Below, piece by piece: positions 52,944 through 63,766 of a stretch of 64,000 nt of DNA; position 1 is the first letter of the stretch; each line of letters starts with the position of its first letter. This DNA comes from Pyropia yezoensis. Its lineage: Eukaryota; Rhodophyta; Bangiophyceae; Bangiales; Bangiaceae. The notes under the pieces were generated by a model. That model worked only from the letters and a program-made list of their open reading frames with translations. It was not told the DNA's origin and made no database searches. The stretch is taken from the NCBI GenBank assembly GCA_009829735.1, contig CM020618.1, positions 27,442,894 to 27,506,893 of the forward strand, written 5' to 3'. Made by a program: the position numbers and the translations under genes.

Positions 52944-54504
52944 CTCCAGAGGTGGTCACGACAGTACCGTCCGAGTAAAGAGCCAAGGCCAAAATGAGCG
53001 CACCCATGCCGAGAACTTTGAGCACATCGGCTCTCTGGGCCTCGTACGCTTTCCCATCGAAGCAGTCACGTAACACGTCGTCGTTCTGCATCGGTGAAAG
53101 CCGCGGCTCGCCACACTCGTCGAGTTCAGGAGTGCAAGCGCGGCAACCTCTTTCAACCCGAGGACTCTCGACATTGCTTGGGTCGCCTTGCAACACACTG
53201 CCTTTGCTTGTATCACGGTTGGGTCGGTCGTAGCGCACACCCTCTCGACAGTTGCAGGTACCACCTCCACGCTCCCAACGAATAACTGGTGCCGAGGCGA
53301 CTGCCTTCATGACCTCCGCCATGCCACTGCGGAAGATGATCCGCTGCGGTCCAAGCACGGTAGGAGCGTCGGCCTCCTTCCATCCAAGCGACTGCAACAG
53401 TCGCATCTTCTCCTTCTGAAAGGCCTCTTTGATGGCGGTTGGAGACTTGAAGGCGTCCTTGATGGGTCTGGTAGTCGAGCCGGTCCCGTCTTCGACCCGT
53501 CGACAAAGGCGATAGAGCCGGGCGACCTCACCCCTCGACACACCAGTGCCACCAGACGTACAAACGTAGAACAAGAACTGTCTCGTTGCAGTAGACCTGA
53601 ATGCAGACACGTGCGTGTGGGTTGAAGCAAACGTTGCAGGGTGATACACGGAGTTGCTGGCGCACGGCAGTGCGTTGTAGTAGTCCCACACTTGCCCGCA
53701 CAACGAGGCCCCAAGGTCGCCTGCTCCAAGATCCTCTTCCCCCGGATGATGACGTGCGGCAAGGGAGTACAACTTGGACAAGGCGTGATCCTCCACGTCG
53801 TCCGCGGGCTCGCTCGACTCGCCTTCTGCCCCCATTCGCATGGATCCACAGGTCTCAGAACACGCGTCCTCTGCGACAGTTGAACCAGTGTCATCGCTTG
53901 GTAGTACCCCCTCCTCGTCCGTCTCGTCACCAGGTTCACTGCGATCCTCGTCCATGAATCCATCCGAGTCACTGCTCTTACCGTCACTTGTCCCGACCGA
54001 GCTTGCACAGTCGTCTCCAAGATCGTTAGGGTGAGGCCCTCCATCCTCTTCGCCCATACCACCTCCAGCCACACTACCAGCATCTTCACCACCGCCACCG
54101 ACTGTATCGCCCCCGCCTGCTGCGCCTCCAACTGGATTGGCATCACCGCAGCCTTCTCCACGAGCATTCCCGGGATCGTCGACGGGACGTCGCCCATCAA
54201 AGGCATGGCGCCTCCGTCGGTGGCGACCCAAGAAAATGGAGTACACGAACTGCTCCCCGCAGTCGAACACAGGACAATCAACCATCACAGTTGTTCACCG
54301 CCGTTGTGTAGCACATTGCATCTCCGTGCATTGACAATTGCAACGCACTGCAACCCAGATGAACCACGTGGCTTCGCCAACAAAAATTGCGATGACCCTG
54401 GTGCACACCCACGCCAAGGTACACACGGACGACGGAAACACGCGCGCCCCAGGCATAGAGGACACACGCCGTTCCTGCCGCCGAGTCTGGTGTGGAATAA
54501 CGAA

Positions 54505-54592
54505 AAAGAACATATCAAAGAGTCGGAATCGAACCCGGGCCCTTGGAAGTGCGGAATGGCGCGCTCAAACCACCAGGCAACCGCGTGAAATC
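54505..54592 (-). pseudogene. tRNA-like fossil
   Basis: On the minus strand there is a T-arm-like GGGTTCGATTCC preceded by ACTTCCAAGG and a D-arm-like GGTTTGAGC. The T-stem does not pair properly, so it is at best a tRNA-derived or decayed tRNA (Gly TCC-like). Confidence 0.3.
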
Positions 54593-54681
54593 CCTTGACA
54601 TCCCGAGCCAGATTTCGGATTTTTGCCCCATCTCATTACGAGTACCTACCTTTTAGGTAAGCCAATCGGTGATTATGTATT

Positions 54682-55478
54682 ATGCTACATAGCCCCCTCC
54701 TTAAGTCCGAATCGTCCCCGATTCGGCCTAAGTCTCCGGCCCTCACGATCTGAAACTCCCCAGTTCCAGCAACGACACCTATTTCCTCGTCATTCCTTAC
54801 AGCCGGTTCCCGCCACGTGTATTTCGGCCCTGTTCGCACGTTGCATGATGCCACGTGTATTTCGGCCCTGTTCGCACGTGCGAGATCCCCTCCTGCTCCA
54901 CCAAATATGTGGTATGAAACTCGATCCTCTCAGACACGTGTCTATATCCCTCGGGGGAAAGGGACAGGTAACATAGAAAGGGGAACTACGAGAATGGTAT
55001 GCCTGTTGCCTCACGTGCCTGCTCGCAGAGCAAACAGATACGCACGGTGGTGCACACGGGGAAGAGGAAAGCAAACGCACAGTTGTCTTTTTCCTGAGGG
55101 CGCGGGCAAAGGGCGCCTCGCTGTCCCTCTTAACGTGCATCTGGGAGAGCCTCAGCACGTTGGCCAGGTAGCCCCCCCATACCCCCGAGTGGCCCCGACC
55201 CGAGTCTAACCTCGTCAGGTCGGGGGCCACTATCACTACTAATTCTATTCCCACTCACTAATGTCACACTCAAATTCTCTTAAATCAAGTCCCTCACAAG
55301 TATGCAAAAACCCATCAGCAATCCCTCTCTCACGTGTGGATAGCGTAGTCCACCGCATCCCAGTGCCGGGCACGGGCCACGGCCGCCAACCATCACCACA
55401 CGGCGGGCGTGTTCTGGCACCTGGTGCCCTCTGGTTGTCGTCCCGGGTCGGCGCCAAGTCGGGGCCAGGGATGCAACA
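54682..55478 (-). mobile_element. Internally deleted LTR element remnant inside the DNA transposon
   Basis: A purine tract (54689-54704, minus CTTAAGGAGGGGGCTA) next to a GCTACA LTR-like end, about 220 bp of interior, a degenerate primer site (CCTGCTCCACCA) and a full LTR at 54908-55478. No coding sequence remains. Same LTR family as elements 3 and 4. Confidence 0.65.
54908..55478 (-). repeat. LTR copy (571 bp) of the element 3/4 family
   Basis: Starts TGTGGTATGAAACTCG and ends AGGGATGCAACA on the plus strand; it matches 42060-42632 in reverse over its length. Confidence 0.85.
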
Positions 55479-56238
55479 TCCGGGGTTGAGGATCAATCCT
55501 CCCGCTCGCGAGCAATATCCGTGATCGGTCGACGGAGTGCAGGACAATGGGGCAGTCCGAGAATGAGCTCACCCCAGTTTGGCAACCAGCTCTCGTCACA
55601 CCCGCGCCCCGCACCTGTGGACACGCTTTGCAGTGAGCAGAATTGCTGTGTGTGGCGAGCATGGTGCGCCGGCCCCACCGCAGATGGTGCACAAGGAGAT
55701 ACACAGCAACTCTCATGGCACAATCTCCCCTCCTCTATTTACTTCATCACGGTTGTTGGCAAAAATGCCCCACCGTACACGCAGGACTACGGAGCTTCCA
55801 AGTAGGGATAAGGAGCAGCATGTATCATTCAAGTGCCGTGGGAGTGTGAATGTGTTCGTGAAGTCTGAAGAAATACGGATTTTGTCCTGCAAAGTATGCA
55901 CACGCCTTGTTCTGGTTGGTCGATACGTAAACGGGCTCCAAGAGTCTCTTTCCACCGTGAGTTCACCGCACTCAAAGACATAGACGAAGTTAATAACTTA
56001 CAGTCCTTTATATAGTTGTTACATGTCGTTAATTACAAAAAAATGTTTTGTAAGTACGTGTCTCATTTTAGAGCTGTGACCGCAGAGAATCTGATCGGGA
56101 CACCCGGTCGAGCAAGCTCCACGTTATATTCGCTCGTCCGACCAATCACTACAATCCGCCACCACGAACTGGCCCCGCATACACCTATTTGTGGACACAA
56201 TAGCTGCGGGCACCAACCCCTCCCCCCTGCCCTCCCCG

Positions 56239-56275
<37 letters not shown>

Positions 56276-56779
56276 TGGCACACACCCCTTCGGAGCTCCC
56301 ACTGGACCTTGCAATGCACCACACAGCCACCCTCCGCGACAGCCACTGAGGAGCATACAGCGAGTTCACCCCTGCAAGGCGTCGCAGGGTGGCCCCATAC
56401 CTGGCCGGTGCAACACAGGGCACAACAGCAGGTCGCTGGCCCTCGAAGGAGTCACACGCCGATACAGGCCAAGACAGCGGGCCTTCGTCCTTGCGTGTAC
56501 CGTGCCAGGCGCCGATCCCACAGCTCAAGCGCTTGTACCTGTGGTGCAGCGCACGTACTTGCTGTTCGAGGGCCTGCAACACACACTCACGTGATGACAT
56601 CCCCCCCCCCCCCCCCCCCCTTCCACCCCCCCCCCCCCCCCCCCTTCCACCCTCCCTCTCCCCCACCCCACGCGCACCAATCTGCCCCCTGCGCCAACTA
56701 CGCCGATACTGCCCCAACGGCAAGCCGCCCACACGCGCCCCCCCCCCACGGACACAAAGGACAACGATGCTTCACGCGC
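55479..56779. other. Region without a supported gene, with long poly-C runs
   Basis: Poly-C tracts at about 56232-56275, 56599-56621 and 56629-56644. Open frames here (for example 56016-56594) are not recognisable. May hold the promoter or first exons of the cargo gene. Confidence 0.4.
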
Positions 56780-57720
56780 GGGCTCGGGGGCCGGGGCACT
56801 ACCGGCCACGGCGGCCGCGCCCACCACACCGACCCGGACGGCGGCGTCCCCGCTAACTGCGCCGGTCTGCGAGGCGGATACCGCGGCGGCCGCGCCCGCC
56901 ACCCCGGTCTAGACGGCGGCGGCAACTTCGGCGGCCGCGCCCGCCGCACCGATCGGGTCGGCGGTGGCAACCTCGGCGGCCGCGCCCACCGCAACGATCA
57001 GGTCGCCGGGTGCAGTCACGGCGGCCGCGCCCGCCACCTCGACCGGGACGGCGGCGTCCCCGCCCACAGCGCCGGTCTGTGCAGCGGGTACCGCGGCGGC
57101 TGCGCCCACGGCGCGTTTCCTGGCAGCAGCAAGTACGGCGGCCGCGCCCGCAACGCCGACCCGGACGGCGGCGTCACCGCATACCACGCCGGTCTGCGCG
57201 GCGGATACCGCGGCGGCCGCGCCCGCCACCCCGGTCTAGACGGCGGCGGCAACTTCGGCGGCCGCGCCTGCCGCACCGATCGGGTCGGCAGTGGCAACCT
57301 CGGCGGCCGCGCCCACCGCAACGATCTGGTCGGCGGTTGCAATCACGGCGGCCGCGCCCGCCACCTTGACCGGGACGGCGGCGTCCCCGCCCACAGCGCC
57401 GGTCTGTGCGGCGGGTACCGCGGCGGAGGCGTCAACGGCGCCTCTCCTGGCGGCGGCAAGCACGGCGGCCGGGCCCGCCACCCCGACCCGGACGGCGGCT
57501 TCCCCACCCACCGCGCCGGTCTGTCCGGCGGCTACCACGGCGGCCGCGCCAGGGGCCGTGCTCGCCCCGGCGGCAACGCCCACGGCGACACCGAGTGGGG
57601 CGGCGGCGACGACGTCGCCCGCGCCTTCCGCGCCGATCGAGTCGGAGGCCGTGCGGCTGGAGGCGGCAGCCACTTTGGCGGCCAGTCGCCTCTTCGGCCA
57701 GTCCTGCGGCGGCGGCGACG
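56780..57720 (+). repeat. GC-rich minisatellite, partly coding
   Basis: Units of about 39-66 bp containing GGCGGCCGCGCCCGCCAC and CGGGACGGCGGCGTCCCC. A larger period of about 330 bp is visible: 56855-57180 and 57185-57510 share the same order of units, including CCGGTCTAGACGGCGG at both. Confidence 0.7.
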
Positions 57721-59060
57721 GCGCTGACTTGCCTGGGGTGACGCCCCCTGTGACGACGCCCCTCCTGTCGACGGTTGCAACTACTGCGTGGCCGCCGGGT
57801 CATCCCTTCACGGACACTGAGGGTAGTGACACCGGGATGAGGCAGACGACCCTCACCCCGGAAGGGGCAACCGACGCGTTGCGCGCGGCGCATGCGGCCA
57901 GCGCGCTGACGCTGCCGCTGAACCAGGACGGTGGCGGTGGAACCGACGCTGGGGAAGTGACCGATGACGGCACAGGCGGCGTTTTTGGTGACGCCGGAGG
58001 CGCTGTTGGCAACGACGAGCAGGCCGACAAAGCACCACTTGATGGTGTGGAAGCAGCAGATACGGCACCCCGCGATGTAGACGGTCCCGGCGTTTTGCCT
58101 GCTGATACCGTTGTTGGAGACTCATCGGGGGACGACGCCCCTGTACCAACACCAACAGCCGCTGAGAGGCGGACCGTAAGCCCGCGACAACGGTTGAGGT
58201 CGGCTGCCACGGTGAAGGTATGGACATATTGTGTACTGCGTTGTGTTTGTTGGATTCTGTTGTGCCTGACCGTGTCACACTGTACGGGATTGCCTTTCGC
58301 AACCTCTCATTGTATCTCTGTGCAACTCGCGACGCGCCAGTTCCAATCCAGGGTCCAGTTGTTGTATCACATGCTAACCGTCACTCACGCGCATGATCGC
58401 CTCGTTGTTTTCACTGGCCTCCATGTCTAGAGCGTAGCAGACCAAGAAGACAGGTGGTCGAAAGCCACCGATGCGGCGGAAGGCCGCGGGCAAAGGGAAG
58501 CAACTGGTACGCCTCAACAACTGCACCACTCCATGCATTTTGCTTGTCTTGGACATGTTGTGCTGTTATGGTGCGCGTGACCCTGCTCGTTGGAGGGAAA
58601 TTATGTGCTGACTTGCCAGCCAACCCTGCTCCCCTCCACTGTTTCACGTTGCTTCTGGTTCTTTGGAATGTCGTTCATCACCCTCAATGTCTTTTGTCCC
58701 TTCTCAACAGAAGTCTGCGGTGAAGAAGCCAGTCGCGCCTGCGCGCCGGGCTGCAAAGGCAGTCGCATCCGCGATGGCGGTTGCAGCTTTTACTCCACGC
58801 CGTAGAGCCAAGCCGGCATCCAAGCGCAGTCCGCCAAAAGTGGTGGCGAAACAGAACCAAGAGGTACGTTTACACTTTTGTTCTGCTTGCTGTGGTGTGC
58901 TTGGCGATACTGCCCAGTCGGGTGCAGGCCCACGGAATGCGCTGTGTTGCGTGCAATGTGTTGTATGTTTGTATGTATTCAGGGGACTGACCCTACTCCC
59001 TCTCCCGTCTTCCGTAAGACATTGGCTGTCCACCGTCCGCCGACTGCCCCTCTCGAACAT

Positions 59061-59095
<35 letters not shown>

Positions 59096-62000
59096 CGTCC
59101 TGCTTGATCACCTCGCCATGGTACTTTCTCAGAGGCGAGCTCGGAGAAACAAGCACCAGCTGACACGGATGAACAGACACCTGCGGAAGCGCCTCCCCGA
59201 CCAGCGAAGGCGGTGGCGAGGACAAAGCAACAGGTACGTAGCGTCGGAGTCCACGTCGCGCAACGCCACGACGCGGTCCTTGTCGTGTGTTGTAATTGTG
59301 TGCTGCTGGTTGTACAGGCCTGTATTGCACGTTGTATGATACTGTATGTTCCGGATCCTTACCTGCAGCCTCTCAAGCACTGTCTTGACGCCCTCCTCCC
59401 CCCCTATCGCCCCCGCCCCCCCCCCCCCCCCCCCCCTTCTTCGACCTCCAATCCCCACTCCCCTCATCTTTCCTGATTCCCCCCCCCCCAAGGAACGTGC
59501 GGAGGATGCCACGCCTGCGCCTGCCCCTCGTCCGAAGGCGCCCGAGAAGTCGGCTCTTCCCAAAGAGGCGGAGGGCACCGCGGGCCCTCCATTGAGGGCG
59601 GCGGCTACCATGGCAAAGGCCCCCAAGAGGCCGGCCAAGGCGGTTGTACCTGCAAAGAAGCTGCAAAAGAAGCGGAAGAAGCCACCGCCGCCGAAGTCGC
59701 CGTCGACATCCGCCAGCGGGCGGTCCAGTAGCGACTCGGAGGACGCCGCAGCCGCCGAGGCGGCCGCGCAACAGAAGCGGAGCACCCGCCCGGCCAGCGC
59801 CACAGCCCCTGCAGTACGGCGCAAGACGCCTGTGCAGGGCAACGTGGGCGGCGCGGCCAAGGCTGGTGGGGCGAGGGAGGGGGGGCCAGCGGGTGGCATG
59901 CCTCGCGCGGGCAAGTCCCCGGCTGTCGCTGTACCTCCGGTGGTTGTCGGGCGCCCGGCACAGCACCGCACTCTGCCAGTCCCGGCTGCATCTTCGGGTG
60001 GTGCGGGGGCTGCCGCGGCCGCGTCGACGACGGAACGCGCTCCTGTGCGCGCTTTTAAAGCGCGGGTGCAAGCTGTAGTGCGTGCGATGAAGAAGGGGGG
60101 GGCTCTGGTCCGAGGAACACCCGGTGTAGTGGTTGGCAAGCGCCGCGCGCCTATCGCAGCAGCGCTCTTACCTGCAAGCCCAGTTCCTGGGCACCCCGTC
60201 GAGGACCCCGCCGACGGCGACGCGGACAAGGCCAACCCCCCCATGCACAAGAAGCCTCGCCAGTCGAAGAAGGGCAAGGGGCCGGCACGGCAGCCGGACG
60301 AGAAAGAGGGGATCGACCTTGCCGTCGCAGTTCGGGCGGAGGTCAGCGCCCGCGTCAACTACGGGATGGCGGCGCCCGAGGACGCTGACGACGTCTTCCT
60401 CTGTGCTGAAGATGCCGACGCCATGTACCTGGCGTCCATCATGGCGACGGCCCCCGCCAGCCTGGAGCGGGCAAAGGAGTTGCGCCACACTGTGGCCGAG
60501 ACGGTGCGCCGGAAGCACAAGGGGAAGCCGAAGGAAGGTGGGTCGGGGAGCAAGAGGCGGGTAAATGACCTCCTCGGGCTCTGTGGGATGGCGCGGTCGG
60601 CCGTCTACGGCGCGCTCACGCGCTGGATCATCCATCGGTGGCAGTACCATGCCAAGTTCTACGACTCAGCCGGGTTTACGCCACCGGACGAAGAGGATGG
60701 AGGAGAGGACGGGGTGCGGGGCGAGGGCGAGGAAGCCCGTGCCAAGGCGCGTGCCCAGGATATCCGGGCGAAGGCGGCGCGGTGGTGGTCGCGTGGCAGG
60801 CGGTACCTGAAGACAAAATAGGGTCGCCTGGCGCTGTATCAGATTGCAGCTGAGTTCATCCGCAACCTCGACGTTGACAACGCGAAGACAAGGGCGATCC
60901 ATAAGGGACGCGTAGTGCTGCGGTTGCGGCTCTGTCAACTGGCCATCATTCTCGCGAAGGTAAGTTGTTGCATTCGTCTGCGCTGTTTCATAGGTTAGCG
61001 CATCTCATTGCATCGCACTACATTGTGCTGTGCCGGGTACTATATCTTTTGTACCGCACTCCATCGTACTGCATCTCTCTGCGATTCATTGTGAGTCGCT
61101 GTCACGCAGTGCCAGTTCCTACCTCCGATCTCGGCCTGACACATGGTACTGTGTGGTTGGCTCGTGCTCTGTCGCTTCTACCGTGTCGTGGATGTATACG
61201 GTTGGTGTGAGTTGTGTTGTCGCTTTTCCTGTGAAGGTGCGCGCCCAGCTACTACTGTGGTCGCTGGGTAGGGACGGGAAGCAGAAGGTGTTTGGCGGCC
61301 TGACCCCGTCTCACCGTGCCATTTTCTGCGAGGAGCTGGCGGCTCTCTACGAGTCTGCGCGCTCGCCGGACTGTGAATGGGTACGGCTTTTTAAGACGGA
61401 CGTGGACGAGGACGACTGCGCTTCGCTGAAGGACCCGGAAGTGACCTTGGGGACCCGAACGTTTGCCGCTCGGCGGGGTGCCAAGCGGAAGTTCAACGGC
61501 GACGAGGACAAGCAGAAGGAGACCCTGCGGCACCTGTGCGACTCCACAATTGAGGAGGAGTCGGACTTCACGTCAGACGACGAGGTCGTGCTCGTGACGC
61601 CGCCGTCTGTCACGGTCGCGCCGAATTCGCGGGACGAGCTGCGCATGCAGCGGCTGATGTCGACTGAGCCGATGCGCGACAGTGTGCCTGGAGTAAAGGT
61701 CAAGATGGAGCGGGAAAGTGATGAGGACCTGCAGATCGTGGAGGAGGAAGAGGGTGAAGGAAGTGATGCGTCCTGGGAGATGGAGGAGGGTGATGACGGG
61801 GGGGCCCCCAGTGAAGAGGCTGAGGGGGAGGGTAGTGTAGGTGAGGAGGAGGAGGAGGAGGAGGGGGAGGGCCAGGAGGAGGAGGGCGAGGAGGAGGAGG
61901 GCGAGGAGGAGGAGGGCGAGGAGGAGGAGGGCGAGGAGGAGGAGGGCGAGGAGGAGGAGGGAGAGGAGGACGAGGGCGTGGAGGAGGAGGGAGAGGATGA

Positions 62001-62127
62001 GGAGGGGGAGGATGAGGACGAGGAGGCCGAGGAAGATGGTGATGGTGGGAGTGAGGATTGTAGTGGCTCCGGTGAGAGTGGGGATGGTCGGCAGAGCGGG
62101 GATGAGGATGAGAGTGGCAGTGCGTGA
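57291..62127 (+). pseudogene. Transposon cargo gene, six exons, basic-then-acidic protein, one in-frame stop
   Basis: Exons 57291-58217, 58711-58863, 58983-59013, 59133-59233, 59493-60959 and 61237-62127. All junctions have GT...AG and the phases fit throughout. The predicted protein is about 1190 aa: an Ala/Pro/Thr repeat N-terminus that continues the minisatellite, a long Lys/Pro/Ala-rich basic middle (KKLQKKRKKPPPP), a helical stretch (NDLLGLCGMARSAVYGALTR), then TAG at 60819-60821 within an otherwise open frame, and beyond it GRLALYQIAAEFIRNLDV. The last exon ends in acidic EEEGE repeats (61835-62030). Family unknown; it may be a DNA/chromatin-binding accessory factor. The start is uncertain because the frame continues in repeats upstream. 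Confidence 0.65.
61835..62035 (+). repeat. Coding 15-bp GAGGAGGAGGGCGAG repeat
   Basis: Tandem GAGGAGGAGGGCGAG units encode the acidic C-terminus of the cargo protein. The long Ser-rich frame on the other strand is its shadow. Confidence 0.85.
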
Positions 62128-63559
62128 TAATGTTCAATGATCATTGCTTTCTTGCTACTTCCTGTGTTTGCTTGTGTGTCATTGTATGTCCCTGTATGTC
62201 CCTGTATGTCCGATATGCCGTCGCCATGGTGGTGGTGGACAACAAGTGTGCGGCGACTTCCGCGGCGGTCCTGATGCACGGGGGGCCGCTAGCAGCGGCT
62301 GCCACGGTGCTTTTGTTGGGCGACTGGACGAGCGGCAGCTGCTGTGAAGGCGCGGGCGTCACTGACGCCTGGGCGGATGGCCTGGGCGGACGGCAGCTGC
62401 CGCGGCGGTGCGGGTGGGTGACGGCTGCCTCGGTGGTGATGGTGGGTGGCTGGACGAGTGGTGGCGCGTTGGTGTCGGTCGGGGGTCTGGTGGGTGGCGA
62501 CTGCCAATGTCCTGCTCGGGGGCAGCAGGACGTGCGGCAGCCGCCGCGGCGGCACTATCTTCGCGGGCGCCGCTTTCACCGTGGCGTCGGTGCGCGGTGG
62601 GCTCGGAGAGGCTGCCGCGAAAGTACGTGCGAGATGCACGGGCCACTGCCGCGGTGGTGGAGGACGTTGGCTGGGCGGGTGGCCTGGTCGGGTGGCAAAT
62701 GCCGCGGCGGTGCAAGCTGCACGGGCGACGGCTGCCGCCGTGGTTTTCGTGGGCGGCTTGGCGGGTGATGCTCGGCGCGTGGTGGCTGCCGCGGCTGTGC
62801 GGAATCCACAGGCGCCGCTGCCACGGTGGTCGAGGGGGGCAGCTGGGCGGGTGGCCTGAACGGGTTTCAGCTGCCACGGCGGTGCAAGTCGCACGTGCAA
62901 CGGCTGCCTCGGGCGGTTTTGTGGGCGGCTGGGCGGGTGGTGGCTGCCGCGGCGTGGCGGGATGCACGGGCGCCGCTGACACGGTGGTGAAGATGGGCTG
63001 CTGTGCGGGTGGTGGCTGCAATTGGGGTAAGCGTCCGCAGGTGGCACCTCTCGTTGCGTTGTTGGTGGGCGGCTCGGCACAGGGCGGTTACCGCAGCGGA
63101 GTTGGGGTGGCGTGGCGGCTGTCAGTGGTGGCTGGCGCGGTGGTGGCGGTGAAGTGGACAGGTAAGATAGTGACAGCCTCTGTGGTGGTGAAGGTTGGCG
63201 TGTGTATGGGAGGCGGATGCTGTTGTGGTGCACGTGGTGGGGGATGACAGGTGGACCCGACGACCGTCTGTGTCCGTGGTGGTGTCTGACGGTGTGTGTC
63301 GGGCGCGGCCCAGACACTGTGGCGAGGCACTGACGTCGATGTGGCGAGTGGCTGTGACTGTGTCTGTCTGTAGTGTCTGTCCGTGTCTGTGTCTATTCAC
63401 CTGATCAGGCAGCTCCAGGTGGCCCGCCTCTGTGATATGTTTCTGAGCAACAACTAAAGTAAACAAAATTGAATGAGCAAATCCACAAGGACCGGAATAA
63501 AATGGGCCGTCATCCGGCGTCATCCGGCATGTGCCGGATACGCCCTGTAGTGGCCTATT
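62128..63559. repeat. GC-rich degenerate repeat tract at the right end of the transposon
   Basis: From about 62270 to 63250, units containing GGTGG(C/T)GGCTGCC, GGGCGGGTGGC and GGTGCAAG recur irregularly at about 40-70 bp. Before it, CTGTATGTCC repeats at 62185-62212. Several long frames exist but give only low-complexity proteins. No gene supported. Confidence 0.55.
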
Positions 63560-63747
63560 CAACTCATTGTGTTTCACACTGCAATCTAGCTTGCATTGAG
63601 GTGTGTTATGGGATGCAATACACGTGGTGTATGTTGCATCACACCATTGTTGCTGCCCTTTTTCGGTGCCTGAGTTGCAAGCATCTGCCTGTATTTACTG
63701 CATTTCAAGCAGGCGTTGAAATACAGGAAAACATGCACTGAAATACA
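63560..63747. repeat. Right subterminal region with TGCA-type motifs
   Basis: Contains CACTGCAATCTAG, TTGCATTGAGG, GATGCAATACACG, GTTGCATCACAC, ACTGCATTTCAAG and ATGCACTG. Mirrors the left subterminal region. Confidence 0.5.
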
Positions 63748-63766
63748 GTGGTTCCGGTCGCCGACG
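63748..63766 (-). repeat. Right terminal inverted repeat of the DNA transposon
   Basis: GTGGTTCCGGTCGCCGACG; reverse complement of the left end with one mismatch. Confidence 0.9.

Larger units (their letters stand above)
50658..54288 (-). pseudogene. Plavaka/CACTA-type DDE transposase, spliced, one in-frame stop
   Basis: Minus strand. Exon A 54288-52944 starts MMVDCPVFDCGEQF with a C2H2 finger (C-x4-C ... H-x4-H), then a long acidic linker, and ends at ALYSDGTVVTTSG (first catalytic Asp region). Exon B 52725-52142 has PVWVTVAYVP, GVAVTML, the VSDQPVERDIVCL motif and Cys pairs, ending FGFDRLH. Exon C from 51935 begins VIDLGICRDLT (second Asp) and runs through TGA at 51720-51722, which interrupts LQATLK / KEHRDAVHFLPF, to the E-x2-H motif (GANEALHKYLKRAFQLTNKN), ending near 51192. 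Exon E 51122-50658 is a C-terminal domain. Phases of A/B/C fit; the last splice is unsure. The TGA (from CGA) suggests the copy is dead. Confidence 0.8.
49477..63766. mobile_element. 14.3-kb Plavaka/CACTA-like DNA transposon
   Basis: Bounded by 19-bp inverted repeats (CGTCGGCGACTGGAACCAC left; one mismatch right) and flanked by AT on both sides (49475-49476, 63767-63768), a 2-bp target duplication. The integrase frame of element 4 closes exactly when the insert and one AT are removed, so both ends are fixed independently. Contents: a transposase on the minus strand (50658-54288), a solo or partial LTR remnant (54600-55478), a repeat tract (56780-57720), a six-exon gene on the plus strand (57291-62127) and a second repeat tract. 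Both ends are rich in short TGCAAT/TGCATT motifs, like the subterminal repeats of CACTA elements. Confidence 0.88.

Noticed and set aside
54505..54592. Functional tRNA gene
   Set aside because: The T-stem does not pair and the acceptor stem cannot be formed.
5058..60821. Reassigned TAG codon as explanation for in-frame stops
   Set aside because: Several intact-looking ORFs end at TAG (helicase at 3606-3608, aspartyl aminopeptidase at 29532-29534, the ORF at 1276-1278), and TAA and TGA also interrupt frames, so mutation is simpler.
61347..62279. 310-codon Ser-rich ORF on the minus strand
   Set aside because: It is the reverse frame of the acidic Glu-rich repeat exon.
62270..63250. CRISPR-like array or protein-coding gene
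   Set aside because: Units vary in length and sequence, there are no constant repeats with unique spacers, and reading frames are only low complexity.
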